DNA from: Maylandia zebra
Lineage: Eukaryota > Chordata > Actinopteri > Cichliformes > Cichlidae
Assembly (NCBI RefSeq): GCF_041146795.1
Contig: NC_135177.1
Span: forward strand, 2,077,560-2,141,559
Length of the DNA stretch: 64,000 nucleotides
Reading direction: 5' to 3'
The notes below the pieces were generated by a model. It saw only the letters and a program-made list of their open reading frames with translations, was not told the DNA's origin and did not search any database. Both the position numbers and the translations under genes were made by a program. Below, piece by piece: positions 1 through 10,435 of this stretch. Positions within the stretch are counted from its first letter, which is position 1. Each line of letters starts with the position of its first letter.

Positions 1-147
1 CACATGTGATTATGCGCAGAGGTCCACCCTACAAGCCAACCTCAGATCTCCACGCAAGCACACATGACTGCACATACATTTGCACACATCCAGATATTGA
101 CATACACACATACATGGCCAACGATTATAAATGTGGACCTCCTCTAG

Positions 148-690
148 GCTCCGAATGCCTGGCCAGCCCTCTTGATGGGCTGGCACCACCCTCAGGCATA
201 TAAAGTAAAGAAAAATGCCCGACCGGGCCGCCTGGCCACACTTTATATGGGTGGACCTCCCCCAGGTCTCACTGCCCTCCCCTTCTCAGAGAAACCTTCT
301 ACAGAAGAGTTAGGAAAGAAAAAACTTTTGAGTTCTGAATGTCATGGTGAGTCTCCACCTGTTACAGGTCAGTGCAGCCTGGACTGTCTCGAGACAGACC
401 AGACCAGCTGCACCACAGACACTTCAAGCCTCATCTCAGTACAAAAACTAAAAGAACAACATAAAAAAGGAGAGAACTTAGCTTAGAAAAATGCTGGGTT
501 ACAGGAGGCAGCAGCACTGCAGAGGTGAGGACAGGCATCTGTTTGAAATAGACAAAACAGTAAGCATAGTCATACAGACACATACACACACACAGGCTCC
601 GAAAGCCTAGCCAGCCCTCATGATGGGGTGGCACTGTCCCAGGCGTGTAAAAGAAAGCAGAAAAAACCCAGACCAGGCCACCTCGCCACC
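148..690 (+). repeat. Imperfect direct repeat pair (about 95 bp each)
   Basis: Two similar blocks begin at about 150 and about 597, each opening with a 'ggctccgaa' run and continuing through matching 'gccagccct', 'gatggg' and 'caggc' segments to a 'gccac' end. They lie in the same direction about 450 bp apart. No coding potential is evident; the short ORFs here look like chance. This may be part of a longer local tandem repeat whose start is outside the window. Confidence 0.55.
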
Positions 691-925
691 AGAATCTGTA
701 ATCAGTTACTCTGGAAAGGATCCAGATGTTTCAAAATACTTCTCTGGCAAACATTTCCATTCTGCAAACATAAATGCTGCAGTTAACGGACTAAAAGTCG
801 TTGCTTTTCACCCCTATTTATGGATTTAAGAATCAAAGGACCAAGTTGGTGGTAAGATTCTAAATATATGTGACGTCATCATCCCGTAAGCCAATTAGGT
901 TAGCTATTAATTGACTATGTGCACG

Positions 926-1527
926 TTCAAATTGGAGTAATCCTTAAGGACAAAAATAGTGAGTTTTTAGCTAACAATCTCATTATTATAACAAAGTATT
1001 ACACACATAAATGCCGATATGCTAAATCCCCCCCTTCATGGTCTGCTCTTAAAAACGACCTCTCCCTGTTCCGTAAATCTCTTAAGCTAATAAATAAGCC
1101 CCAAGCAATCAAATTGCATAGATTTTTAGAAGAGTTTGATTTTTCTTAGCCCCTTATTTAAGTTATGTGTCTTGTTTATGGAACCTCAATTTTAGAGATT
1201 TTATGATCCCCCTTGTCTTCTTTATTTCTGTTCCTTGTTTTTCATTCTTTTTTTTATTGTTATTTATTTTTGTATTGGTTATTCATCTTTTTATATTATT
1301 ATTATGTAGATGTGTGAATATGGATGTGTATGTATGCATGTGTATATGCATATATATGTATATATGTGTGTGTGTGTATGTATGTTTATTTTCAGTTATT
1401 GTCGATTTCATCGTGGTGTACAGGAGATGTGATTCTGTTCTGATTGATTTAATATGTGGCTTGTCTCTTTGAGATTGTCATTGTTATTGTTCTAAATAAA
1501 AGTTCATTTAAAAAATAACAAAAAAAG
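926..1527 (+). mobile_element. 5'-truncated L1-type LINE tail
   Basis: The reading frame from about 945 to 1149 encodes the C-terminal end typical of L1 ORF2 proteins, including the YYTHKCRYAKSPP stretch that follows the reverse transcriptase in fish L1s. A T-rich 3' untranslated region and an A-rich end at 1500-1527 follow. It is flanked by an imperfect 12-bp duplication (914-925 and 1528-1539, two mismatches), so it inserted into the left terminal repeat of the surrounding transposon. Confidence 0.7.
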
Positions 1528-1528
1528 A

Positions 1529-1781
1529 ATGTGTGCACGTAAGCATATGCTACTTCCGGTGCGGAAACTCCTGTGGGGAGCTGTGTTTCCGGTGTCCTAT
1601 TCGCGCCTGGTTTACGGTCCAAAACAAGTTAAGCAAATGAATGAATCAAGCGGCGATTTACATTTCTATAGATGTCTCGGGCATTTACCCAATATATCTG
1701 TAAATGATGTTCATCGACTTGTCGATATTTTTCCCCGCGCCTCAGAGCAAAAGAGAAAAGGGATTCAAATGTTAGATTTCT
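1529..1781 (+). pseudogene. Fragment resembling the N-terminal part of YqaJ/SWIM-type fish proteins
   Basis: The frame is open and encodes about 84 residues, with a segment reading PNISVNDVHRLVDIFPRAS followed by a lysine-rich KRKGIQ stretch. As I remember them, multi-copy fish proteins that combine a SWIM-type zinc finger with a YqaJ exonuclease domain have a similar 'DVHRLVD...KR.KG' segment near their N-terminus. The frame then runs straight into the Tigger-like MITE, so neither a SWIM finger nor an exonuclease domain follows. The 5' end abuts the L1 target duplication. I infer a broken transposon-encoded or captured gene; the similarity is from memory and could be wrong. Confidence 0.3.
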
Positions 1782-2099
1782 CAGTTGTCCCTCGTTTATC
1801 GCCGGTGTTATGTTCTAAAAATAACCAGCGAGAGGTGAAATCAAGTAGCCAATTTTATTTTTTGACGTTGCAAAACGTTTGGTGGACATCGTGGACATAC
1901 AGTACTGCACTTCAGAGTCACGCTGTTAGTGATCGATGCAGCGATTCTGTACTGTACAGGAGAGACATCACGGAGGAGATCGTCTGCAGCGATCAGGACG
2001 CAGGACACAATGTGCCGTAAAAATAAGCATGCAAACTTGCACTAAAAAATCTGAAACAGCGAGGTGAAAGGTGAACCGCGTTATAGCGAGGGACCGCTG
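1782..2099. mobile_element. Tigger-like (pogo) MITE, copy 1
   Basis: The ends read 'gtccctcgtttatcgc' and 'gcgttatagcgagggacc', an inverted pair typical of non-autonomous Tigger-type elements. Two further copies lie at 34132-35670 and 39243-40122. This copy is internally shortened and has no transposase. It sits in the same flanking sequence as the 34-kb copy, so the two descend from one insertion. Confidence 0.6.
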
Positions 2100-2655
2100 T
2101 AATTTTGAAGGTAAGTCACAACATACCCTTCGTACATACTAATGTATAGAAACCGTTACCAGCAATCATTCATTTTTGTGTGGTTTTCACGGTTTGTTAA
2201 CATGCTGTGTAGGTGTGTACTTGACGAGCTAATATCGACATAACGGGAAACATCTGGTTTGACTGTTCTTCACCTGTAGTTTGAATGCTGAACATTTGCC
2301 TGTTTAGATCATGAGACCAGTCACTATACAGAGATGTGCTTCTGAGTGTGGACGATGTCTCTTCTGCTGCAGTGATGCAGTTCTGCTTGTGTTGAGTGAT
2401 GTAAACAACTGATCGATCTAAACGCTTTAAACGTCAAAATTGATCATTAGATTTTTTATGACACAGCAGCGGTGAGTGTTCCCACCTTCTGCTCTTTGTA
2501 ACTTAACGCCATCTTTCTGTTTTCGAGTTCTGGACATGATTTTGGAGGATATCTTCGCAGTAGCGATTGACCGCAAAGTAAAGCTACCGGAAATGCACAA
2601 CCCCACATCTGGTCTCAAAACAGGAAGTTAGCATTGTCTCGTGCACATAGTCAAT
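2100..2655 (-). repeat. Long inverted repeat, partner of 33575-34131
   Basis: This block is nearly identical to the reverse complement of 33575-34131 and includes the same 63-codon open frame (2427-2618 here, 33612-33803 there). The similarity continues about 70 bp into the adjoining Tigger-like MITE. The 63-residue frame ends in a THRCCVIKNLMINFDV-type stretch that I do not recognise. It may be a first exon of the transposon's own gene. Confidence 0.8.
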
Positions 2656-2659
2656 TAAT

Positions 2660-4907
2660 CCTGCATTTTTTTTGTCAAAGACATTTCTCACCATGAAATT
2701 ACCCGATTCAAAACATGAACAGATTCACGGAGTAATCAGAAAAGTTTAGCATGAATCTGGACATTAGATTTAAGATTTAAGTTTTAAGCTTATCAGATAT
2801 CACTTGTTAGAAGCTCCTTACCGTTTGAAGAAATCTCTTCTCAATCTGCTGTCCTCTTCTGCTTTCAAACTGATTTCAGGTTGATCCAGGTATACATTTG
2901 AAACAGGTTCTCCTCTGTCACGTGACAGTCGGAACGAATCTGCGTAACCATGGTTACAGGGGACCCTTTGGAGCTCCGCTGCTCAGCAGCAAAATATTTC
3001 AGATCAATATGTAAATACTCCAACTCTAAAACCAAGTAAAATAAATATGCTGTATATGTGTATAGTGCACCGCGAACGCGTTCAATTTCTGGAAGAGGCT
3101 GTAAAACGGAGTTAAAAGGTGACCGATGGCAGCCATACTGAGGTGAGTTGTTGAGGATATGTCGAGCTGTCGATAAGCACGGCTGTTTCTGTGCTCTTAT
3201 ATACTGTTTTGCTGGCGTTAGTGAAGCTGCTTTCAACAATGTAACTCTGAAGGCAACTCTGATGATTAATGAATAAACTCTCGATGTGACGACGTGAGCA
3301 TGTAATTGTAACCCTGTGTTCATTTAGTCGTTTGATACCGTTTAATATCCAGCACATCTATTGGGTGTTTTCTTATAACATGCCCTGGAATCATTTTAAG
3401 TTTTACAATGCCGGTGATTTACGACTCTTTCGCGACAGTCAACTGTGGCGTAAACTCTGGCGGGTCTCAGAGCTAGCTTATGTGAGCCAGCAGTGACATC
3501 TATACATGCAGTAGCCTTAAAATACTGATTATTTATTCTGCTGCGAGGTAAGAATTTGTTTTATACGTTTATTGTCACATTGTGCGCCATGTTATTGTTT
3601 CGGTGAAAAGAATTTCTACAATGGCGGACTTAGACAAAATAGTGTTACTGTTAATTTGACTCTCTGCAGTGTTTAAATGCTTACATATACACAGTTTACT
3701 TGTGTCAGCTAGTGGGAGGGCAGAGAGCGCAGCCTTTACATTGTTTTATTGTAGAGTGACAGGAACTGCCTATGAGCTTCTAATCAAGCAGAAGTATTGA
3801 CAGAAAATCTATCAAAGGAAATACATTGATGAAAATGAAAGAAGAGAAATATTTATATGATGTTCCATCTTCCTGAGAGCTGATTGGCTGTGATGACTCC
3901 TTCAAGTACTACATGCTACTTTGTCCTGCTAGTTAAGCCTGCTGTCTGTTCTCAGGCCTCCTCCTGTTTCACTGCCATATATCCATCACCAGAGGGCTCC
4001 ACTGACCTGCCTGCTGACATCAGAGCACACCCCTGTGTCATGTGACCTGGCAGGAGTAGCAAAGCTGGACTCAGACCTGGCCCAGGCAAGTTCAAAGGCA
4101 GCTGTGGTAGAGAGAGTATATGGGCTCAAATTGTGCTCATAAATATTTTGTACTTGTAAATCAGGATTTGTGTGTTAGGTGAGCACTCGGCTGTCGGGGA
4201 AACTTGTTTTGTAAAGGTCGTTTAGCTAACCCGTGCAGGTGAATGAATTTCCCCTGACTAAAGAAATCAAGAGAAACGCACCAGGCTGCTCAGTAACTAA
4301 CCACGGTTACTGTACTTTTATTATGAGTATTATACTGTAAGAGCAACAGGCTGGACTCTGCTTCTGCTCCTGTGCAGAGCTGATTATTAAATATGTGCAA
4401 ACAGAAGCGTGTTTTCTGTCGCTTTCCACATGTGGAACGACATTAACGCCAACTTTTAAAAAGCTGGCACTTCAGTAACCCCTCATTAGTCAATAGCTAC
4501 GGATTAAATAGCAAAGCCCGATACTTATGTACTGAAACCAACTACTTCCGCTTGGCAGCTTAAGTTAAAATGTTAATTTTTTCCTCTGATTATTTTTTAG
4601 CACTGACTCTGTGTATTTTTTGTTTGTTGCAAATATTCAGGTTAAAAAACTGTCCGAATTATTTTTAATGAGTTATGTTCACAAAGTCACATGTGCAGTA
4701 CTCTGTATAGCTTGCATCCTTTAGGACAAATAATTTGAAGCATTAATATTTCTTGTTCAATACTGAGCTGATAACACCTCTGTATGTTGTGACCAGGATG
4801 CAGCAGCAGACTGAACCTCGACTGAAACCTGCTCCATCATCTCATCTTTGCAGATGTCCATTTATAAAGCATCAACAACTCAAAGGTAAACATGATGTTA
4901 GAAAATG
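2660..4907. other. No recognisable gene
   Basis: This 2.2-kb stretch holds only short open frames on both strands, the longest being 152 codons on the minus strand at 2865-3323, with no family signature that I know. It is of ordinary composition without obvious repeats. Untranslated or non-coding transcript sequence cannot be excluded. Confidence 0.5.
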
Positions 4908-5345
4908 TGTTAGTAAGGCCTTTTGTCAGTGATATTCAGTTAACAAACAGTCAGGTGAATAATCAACACTGAGACACTTGTGTAGGTTAACGTGCTGCAC
5001 GGGTGAAAAGCTCAGAGCTAATCACACCGAACTGCAGTATTCGTTTATTTTTATAGGTTACATCGTCAATATGCAAATATAATCACATTTCCTGTTACGC
5101 AGATTCTGATGCTGTCTGTGTGTGTGTGTGTGTGTGTCACAAAGTATGTGTGTTGCAAGTCAATTTCTAAGAATAATATAATGCAAGTCAACTTCTGCGG
5201 ATATGTATTTCTGTGCTGGTCTCTTGCGGTAAAGGCCAGTGTCACAGGGTCAGCTTCCTGTTTCTACAGAAAACTGTGTCTGGTGAAATATGTATAACAT
5301 AACTTTTGAAGCATAAGCAAATAAAACAATAAAAACTCCCTAACA
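4908..5345 (-). repeat. Endogenous retrovirus 3' LTR
   Basis: Read on the minus strand this 438-bp block starts TGTTAGGGAG and ends ACTAACA, giving the TG...CA ends and short inverted repeats of a retroviral LTR. A polypurine tract lies immediately upstream on that strand and the env frame ends 120 bp before it. A TATA-like CCTATAAAAATAAA lies near the middle (about 5043-5056). It contains a short CA/TG run. No full matching 5' LTR is present in the window. Confidence 0.75.
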
Positions 5346-5355
5346 TCCCTCCCTG
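5346..5355 (-). promoter_or_regulatory. Retroviral polypurine tract
   Basis: On the minus strand CAGGGAGGGA directly precedes the TGTTAGGG start of the LTR. This is the expected position of the primer for plus-strand DNA synthesis. Confidence 0.7.
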
Positions 5356-5464
5356 TTGTTACCGTATTTCACCACTTCAATCATACTTTATTATCAGCTA
5401 ACAATCACTTGCACATAACATTTTCAATTGTAGCATCATTCAGTATATGCGAATGTGTGTGTTC

Positions 5465-7183
5465 CTATACTAAATCTTCTTCGTCCGGTTCATCTTCTTG
5501 TGGCAGTCCAACATAGGTGATCACTGTGGCCTGTACCATTTTGCCAATCATTGATCTGATACAGGGTAGAATGCAAGTTGAGAACATGCAAAGCAATAAA
5601 AGAAGAACTCCTATCAAGACAAGTCCTTTGATCACGAGGGTCTTTCAGCTGCCGCTCAGCAGCCAGGTCAGCCAGTCCTCTGTGTTCATGACATAGTCTT
5701 GTTGCTGTGCATTACTCAGTTGTCGTAACTTCTCCAGGGCGGTGGTCATGGTCAAGGAATGCACGCTATCTGGAATATAGGTGCAGCAAGTGGTGTTGAA
5801 TAAGACACAGAGGCCCCCTCTCTCAGCGAGAATCATGTCCAGGGCAACTCTGTGTTGCATGACCACTATTCTGATCGCGTCGATTTCCTCATTCTGAGCC
5901 TTGTTTATCCATGTTGAGCTGTTCAGGAAAAGTCCAAATCGGTAGTCAAGAGTCTCGATTCTTAGCATGTTTTTTCCATTCCCGATCCATGGGAAAAGTG
6001 AGTGCAGGACTTTCTGTCCGGTGGTCCACAACTTGAACTCCGCTGGTACATCACTGCCCCAGATTGGATCATGAGGTTGCACGTCATCAGTGCTCCTCTT
6101 GCGTCTTGGTTGGTCCTGATGGAATATTCTGAATGTGTGGTCTGACACTAAAATTGGGGCGCAGAGTCCGGTGCTGTTGGGTGGGATGGTGAAGTATGTC
6201 TTTGAGCCACATGCCCAAGCTGTACCCTGCACCCAATATGTGCCATTCAGGAAGCTTATCCGTGCCTTTCTGTCCTGCGGCATCCGGAAAGTCTGGGAGC
6301 AGTTTTGGTTCATCCCCAGCTTTCTGTCAGTGCGCCCCAGGGCAGCTGTGGCTACAATGTAGCTTGCCATCGCCAGTGTGTGAATGTGTGTGTGAATGGG
6401 TGAATGACTGAATGTAGTGTGAAGCGCTTTGGGGTCCTTAGGGACTAGAAAAGCGCTATACAAATGCAGGCCATTTACCATTCTGTTGCCGTATGCGAAG
6501 GTGAAACACATTGGATGTTGTATTCCTGGTTCCCTCCTGACGTTGAAAGATTTTCCCTTGTCATTGGTCGCATTCAGGTGTACCCAGTATCGGTCATCAC
6601 AGCTGTAGTTCCAGTCTGAGACCTCTGGTGCACAAGATACTACCTCATTAGGTTTATAGTTGATCAGTGTTCCATTACACCGTGGCAGGTCGGGTTTTGA
6701 GACTTGTGTCTTTAACTCAACCTTGAAGAAGAAGATGTCTTCGGGGGAACATGTTCCGCTGGTGGCTTTGTAGAATATACATAGGGCTTCGGAAAGGCTG
6801 GGTGATTTTCCATACAGGGTGGCTTGCATTGCTGTTGTTGGGAGGTGAGAACAGACGTAGCAGCCAGTGTGGTTGTCTTCTGTATGTACTCGGTTGTAGA
6901 CGTACCGGTACCAGGCATTGTTCAGTCAGGGGTGGTTGTGCTCTTTGTCCATATCCTTTAGGTGTAAGTTGTCATATGACCATTTCTTCTGCAGGTGGTG
7001 CTGTGGGTCCTCGTCTGTCCAGGTGAGTATCAGTAGGCTCACTAGGAGCGCAATGCCAGTCATTATGAGGACAAGGTTCTTCATGATGACCAGGCACACC
7101 CGGGCTCCAGGTGAGTAGACCACTGGCGAGAAGACAAAAGGGCGGGATATACCCAAACAGCCCTTTCCTCCACCAGGGAACAC
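5465..7183 (-). pseudogene. Endogenous retrovirus env (class I, gamma/epsilon-like), broken
   Basis: The frame runs from a leader with a hydrophobic segment (7183-6926) through a surface subunit to a transmembrane subunit. A furin-type site (RRKRS) lies near 6095. Downstream there is a CX6CC motif (CVLFNTTCC) in the ectodomain, the signature of gamma-type transmembrane subunits. An in-frame stop at 5645 interrupts the frame just before the hydrophobic membrane anchor; the same frame then continues to a stop at 5465. A frame change lies near 6830-6930. A SINE sits inside the surface region without closing the frame. The copy cannot make an intact envelope. Its neighbours are integrase on one side and the polypurine tract on the other, as expected. 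Confidence 0.8.
6323..6480 (+). mobile_element. tRNA-derived SINE, 5'-truncated, inside env
   Basis: This is the 3' part of the SINE family also seen at 14329-14527 and 51564-51830, sharing the 'ggggtccttagggact' and 'aagcgctatacaaatgcagg' segments. It is flanked by a short TTCTGT repeat on both sides. Read antisense it is open and adds about 50 residues to the env frame. Confidence 0.75.
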
Positions 7184-7420
7184 CTAGGAGTCGGGGGAAC
7201 CGGCGTCTATGCTTGTGTTGTCACTCACTTTTTTGCAGTGGCTTTGGTGGATCCAAGATGGTCTTTCTGCTATTTTGCAGGCAGTCGGTGTGCTGAGTAA
7301 GACCTGATATGGGCCTTCCCACCTTGGTGAACTCCAATTCTTTCTCTGGAGCACTTTGATCAGGATCCAATCACCTGGTTGCAACCTGCAAGAAACTGGA
7401 GAGAATCTCTTTATTCTCAA
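7184..7420 (-). pseudogene. Endogenous retrovirus integrase C-terminal domain
   Basis: The frame encodes about 78 residues with a PGDWILIKV...[10 protein letters not shown] pattern, the SH3-like DNA-binding domain at the end of gamma-type retroviral integrases, closing with a WIHQSHCKK stretch. It ends at the env leader, the usual pol-env order. The catalytic core that should precede it is missing. Confidence 0.75.
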
Positions 7421-8105
7421 ATAATTTAATCATCCACTCTGCTAGGGTGGTTTCTCTTATAGACTTATTAATAGGCTCACTAGTGAGAGGCAGTGGGAAA
7501 AAGGTCTCCCGTGAAGTGCTTAGGGAGGATATCTGACATTCCCCCCTTTCCGACACACGTGTTAATCCGTGTGTCGCTAATGCTGCCGTCTTGTGTAGGG
7601 ATTGTGGCAATACTGGTTTGCCATTACAGGTCAGTAAGTCATTGTGTAGTTCTACTCCACACTTTAGCCATTTCTTACGCTCTGCAATAGGTGCGGCTTT
7701 CTGTTCATCTTTAAGTACATCAAGTGGTATTAGATGTGAGGTTTCAGACATCAAAGTCTGTACAGGTTGCTGTGCTGCCTTCTTTGCTGCTCGGTCTGCA
7801 AAGTTATTGCCTTCAGTAATTTCTGAATTATCTTTTTTGGTGTGCAACGCATATTGACTGTCAGTGTGAATATTTATATATTTCTATTTCTCGACCTTTG
7901 CGCAGCATGCACGTATGATAGCCGCTAGTTCTGCACTCTGTGCTGAAAAAGAGGAAGCTAAAGGTTTCGCTTCTAAAACAGTGTCTACAAAAGTAGGCTG
8001 CAGTGTACTAAAAATGTCTGGTCGGGGTTTCATTTTTTCAGTTAGCTTCTGCATACAGCTGTGTTCGGCACCATCTACTTCCGCAGGAAGGAGAGTGCTT
8101 GTCAC
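7371..8105 (-). pseudogene. Endogenous retrovirus RNase H and integrase N-terminal region
   Basis: Two overlapping minus-strand frames give the end of an RNase H domain (SAQSAELAAIIRAC, then a NNFADRAAKKAA segment) and the start of integrase with a zinc-binding type HKTAALATHG region. The integrase core is deleted; the frame jumps from the N-terminal domain to an unrelated-looking tail near 7400-7560. A frame change lies near 7850-7890. It connects reverse transcriptase and the integrase C-terminus. Confidence 0.7.
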
Positions 8106-8672
8106 AGTCAGGCAAAGCTAAAACTGTGCTTGTTTGCAGGGCAAGTTTTAAGTCAATAAATGCTTTGTCTGCCTCTGGTGTCCATTCTATTTCATCTTTC
8201 AGAGCTAAGTGTTTGCCATAGATCAGGTTTTGCAAAGGTTGGGCCAGCAGTGCATATTCAGGTATCCAACATCTGCAAAAGTTGCAGAGACCTAAATAAC
8301 TCATCATTTGTTGTTTGGTGACAGGTTTTAGGAGCGTTCTGTACAGCTACTTTTCTGCTGTCTAACAGCTGTCTGCCTTGTCCTGTCAGTCTGTGGCCAA
8401 GGTACGTTACTTCTCGGCTCCACAATTGCAATTTATGCTGTGAGACTTTATGGCCTTGCTCTGCTAGATGTTGCAAAACTGTGTGTGTTTGCTTTGCAAT
8501 CCGTTTGTGTGTAGCCTGTAATCAAGATATCATCAACGTATAGCAGGAATTTACCTGGGGCAGGAAGCGTGCAAAATGACATGGATTTTCTCAGAGCTTC
8601 TGCATAAAGAGTGGGGCTATTCTGGAATCCCTGAGGCAACCTTGTACAGGTATACTTCTGGTTGTCAAAAGA
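8038..8672 (-). pseudogene. Endogenous retrovirus reverse transcriptase fragment
   Basis: The frame opens with LPQGFQNSPTLYAEAL and carries the catalytic LLYVDDILI motif near 8530, then the thumb and connection region (TYLGHRL, MMSYLGLCNFCRCWIPEY). Two frame changes, near 8460 and 8300, break it. Upstream reverse transcriptase, protease and gag are missing; similarity stops at about 8672. The motif set is that of vertebrate class I retroviruses. Confidence 0.8.
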
Positions 8673-8682
8673 CTCCCTAACA

Positions 8683-9414
8683 CCTTTAAAACAAATAAAA
8701 AATAAACAGCTGTCGGCAGAACTGTAGGACTGAACAACTTCAGATCCTGAGTGTGTGAGGACAGAGAAGGATCAGCTCTATTTCAGATTTGAGATAAACT
8801 TTATATTTCAGTTTGTGATGATTCTGTTTGTGATTACAGGAGCCGTCCTCAGATTCAGACCTCAGCACCACCCAGTGACAGCAGACAGATCATCCTATAT
8901 CTTCACTCTTTGTAGTAACTCCAAAATTAACTGAAGAAAACAGTACAAAGGTTAAAGTACCACATGTGCTGTCACTGAAAGCTGCAGCTGTTTTATTGAT
9001 AAATTTAAAGACAAAAAGTCAAAAGGATTAATCACCCCTGTAACTGTGTCACTGTACATCAGCATTAACAGGACCTCAGTTTGGTGTTTCAGAAAACTGC
9101 TGATCTCAGACCTGCTACATGAAGAGCACATGATGTTTTCTCTGACACAATTAAATAAAACCTGATTAAAGTCAAAGGTTGTTACTTGTATTTGAACTAA
9201 AAACTTGTGATCTGGAATTCTTTCACTGTTTTTGACAATAGTGTTATTTATCATAAAGTAATTCAGAGTCATTCATACCAGAGTAACCAGAGAGCACAAC
9301 ATATATTTAACTTTCTACAGGACTTAAAGCTATGATATTATGTAAAAGTCCAGACCCTCTGAGGATTATCTGAGTACTTCTAACACTTGAGGGAAGATGA
9401 ACAACTTTAATAAT
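8683..9414. other. No recognisable gene
   Basis: This stretch between the retrovirus remnant and the hammerhead-like motif contains only short, unassigned frames. The longest is 106 codons on the minus strand at 8952-9272, with no known signature. Confidence 0.5.
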
Positions 9415-9475
9415 AGACCAACGCGTTTCAGCTTGTGGCCTTCATCAGGGCCACAAGCCCACAAAGCAAAGGTCT
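9415..9475 (-). ncRNA. Hammerhead ribozyme-like motif (Penelope-type)
   Basis: On the minus strand a CTGATGA core (9442-9448) and a GAAAC core (from 9429) are separated by a short hairpin (GGC...GCT). The strand before CTGATGA can fold as GGGC...GCCC (stem I). The outer segments AGACC (9471-9475) and GGTCT (9415-9419) can pair as stem III. Penelope-like elements are known to carry hammerhead motifs in their terminal repeats, and this 'catcagggccacaag' type sequence is common in fish. No Penelope coding sequence lies next to it. Confidence 0.45.
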
Positions 9476-9479
9476 CCAT

Positions 9480-10164
9480 CAGTGTTCATGAAATGCTGGG
9501 TTTATCCTTCTTGTGAGGGAGCTGCTGGTGAAGATCACGAGCCCTGCTTGATCCCGGCGATGAGTTTCAGTCTTCCTGGTGTTTCTGAAATGATGCCTCT
9601 CACTGTGGGTCAACAGAACTTCTGGCACAGGACAGCTGTAATGAAAGAAATTGAAGAAGTTTGGAAAAAAAATCTTGGAAATGCCCTATATGTGAGAAGC
9701 AGATTTTGTAGATAACTAACAAGATAACTAAAAGTATAATTTTCACCATACATTTACTAACCTTGTCATCTCCTGCACTGTCTGTTTTGGGCTCTGGGCG
9801 TGTCCTTCCCAGCGCTCATGAGACTGCTTTGCTGCACTGTGGTATGAGGTGCTAACCTGTTGACAGTGTTCATTTTAAAATGTATTCCACCAAAGATTAT
9901 AGAAGTAATGTATTCTGAATACTTTACAACTACATGAATGTCCTATTGCTGTGTGATTTATTACTGTTACTGAAGGTTACTCTCCACACCAACACCAACT
10001 AGATGTTTAAATCTTAATATAAATGAGTAACAGTAGGTGCACATCAGGTAAGGCTGCACTTTTTGCAGCGATCTCGTATAGAAAACTATTCGCGCGTATA
10101 TAAAACAGGTCGCGGCTCCGAACTGTAGTAAAGGGGCCTCTGGCTGATACGTCGGGATCTTTTT
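9480..10164. other. No recognisable gene
   Basis: A 77-codon frame at 9482-9715 is open but has no known signature. The remainder is AT-rich, with a short T run near 10160. It may be transposon debris. Confidence 0.45.
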
Positions 10165-10345
10165 TTTTTCCTGGATCACCTGTTGAGAAAGAAAAAAGAA
10201 AACAAGCAGAAGACTAGAGCAATAAAATAAACAACACCATGATGATCTATGGGAATATAACAGTAAATACTAAATGTTAAACATTATTGTGCAGCACGTA
10301 AGATCGACAGCGCACAGTGTGCTTTAAGGTAGGAGCCAAAAAGGA
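10165..10345. repeat. Dispersed repeat shared with 55125-55300
   Basis: The blocks here and at 55 kb share long stretches in the same order and direction, including 'acagtaaatactaaat', 'attgtgcagcac' and 'gtgtgctttraggtagg'. They lie about 45 kb apart. The family is not identified; both blocks lie upstream of different elements. Confidence 0.6.
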
Positions 10346-10435
10346 GCAGAGCAGCGGCATTAAGGACGTCCTCGCCGTACCTGGGTCCATCAGGTCCTCC
10401 AGACGCGTGAGCAGTTTGGTGAGTTTCACCATTTG

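Larger units (their letters stand above)
906..2659. mobile_element. DNA transposon remnant with 20-bp terminal inverted repeats, possibly ISL2EU/IS4EU-like (copy 1)
   Basis: The two ends carry a perfect 20-bp inverted repeat, ATTAATTGACTATGTGCACG, at 906-925 and 2640-2659. The end is compatible with an AT duplication, as in ISL2EU, or with a TTAA duplication; the palindromic TTAA at the end prevents a choice. Inside lie a later L1 tail, a short ORF resembling the start of fish YqaJ/SWIM proteins, and a Tigger-like MITE. ISL2EU elements are known to carry YqaJ-type genes, which is the reason for the tentative assignment. The right-hand 620 bp recurs inverted at 33575-34200. Confidence 0.45.

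Noticed and set aside
1167..1472. 101-codon hydrophobic frame
   Set aside because: T-rich and TG-repeat sequence in the L1 3' untranslated region gives a low-complexity frame rich in F, L, V, I and C; no signature.
2865..3323. 152-codon minus-strand frame
   Set aside because: No recognisable domain, no clear splice context, and an overlapping frame of similar quality; probably chance.
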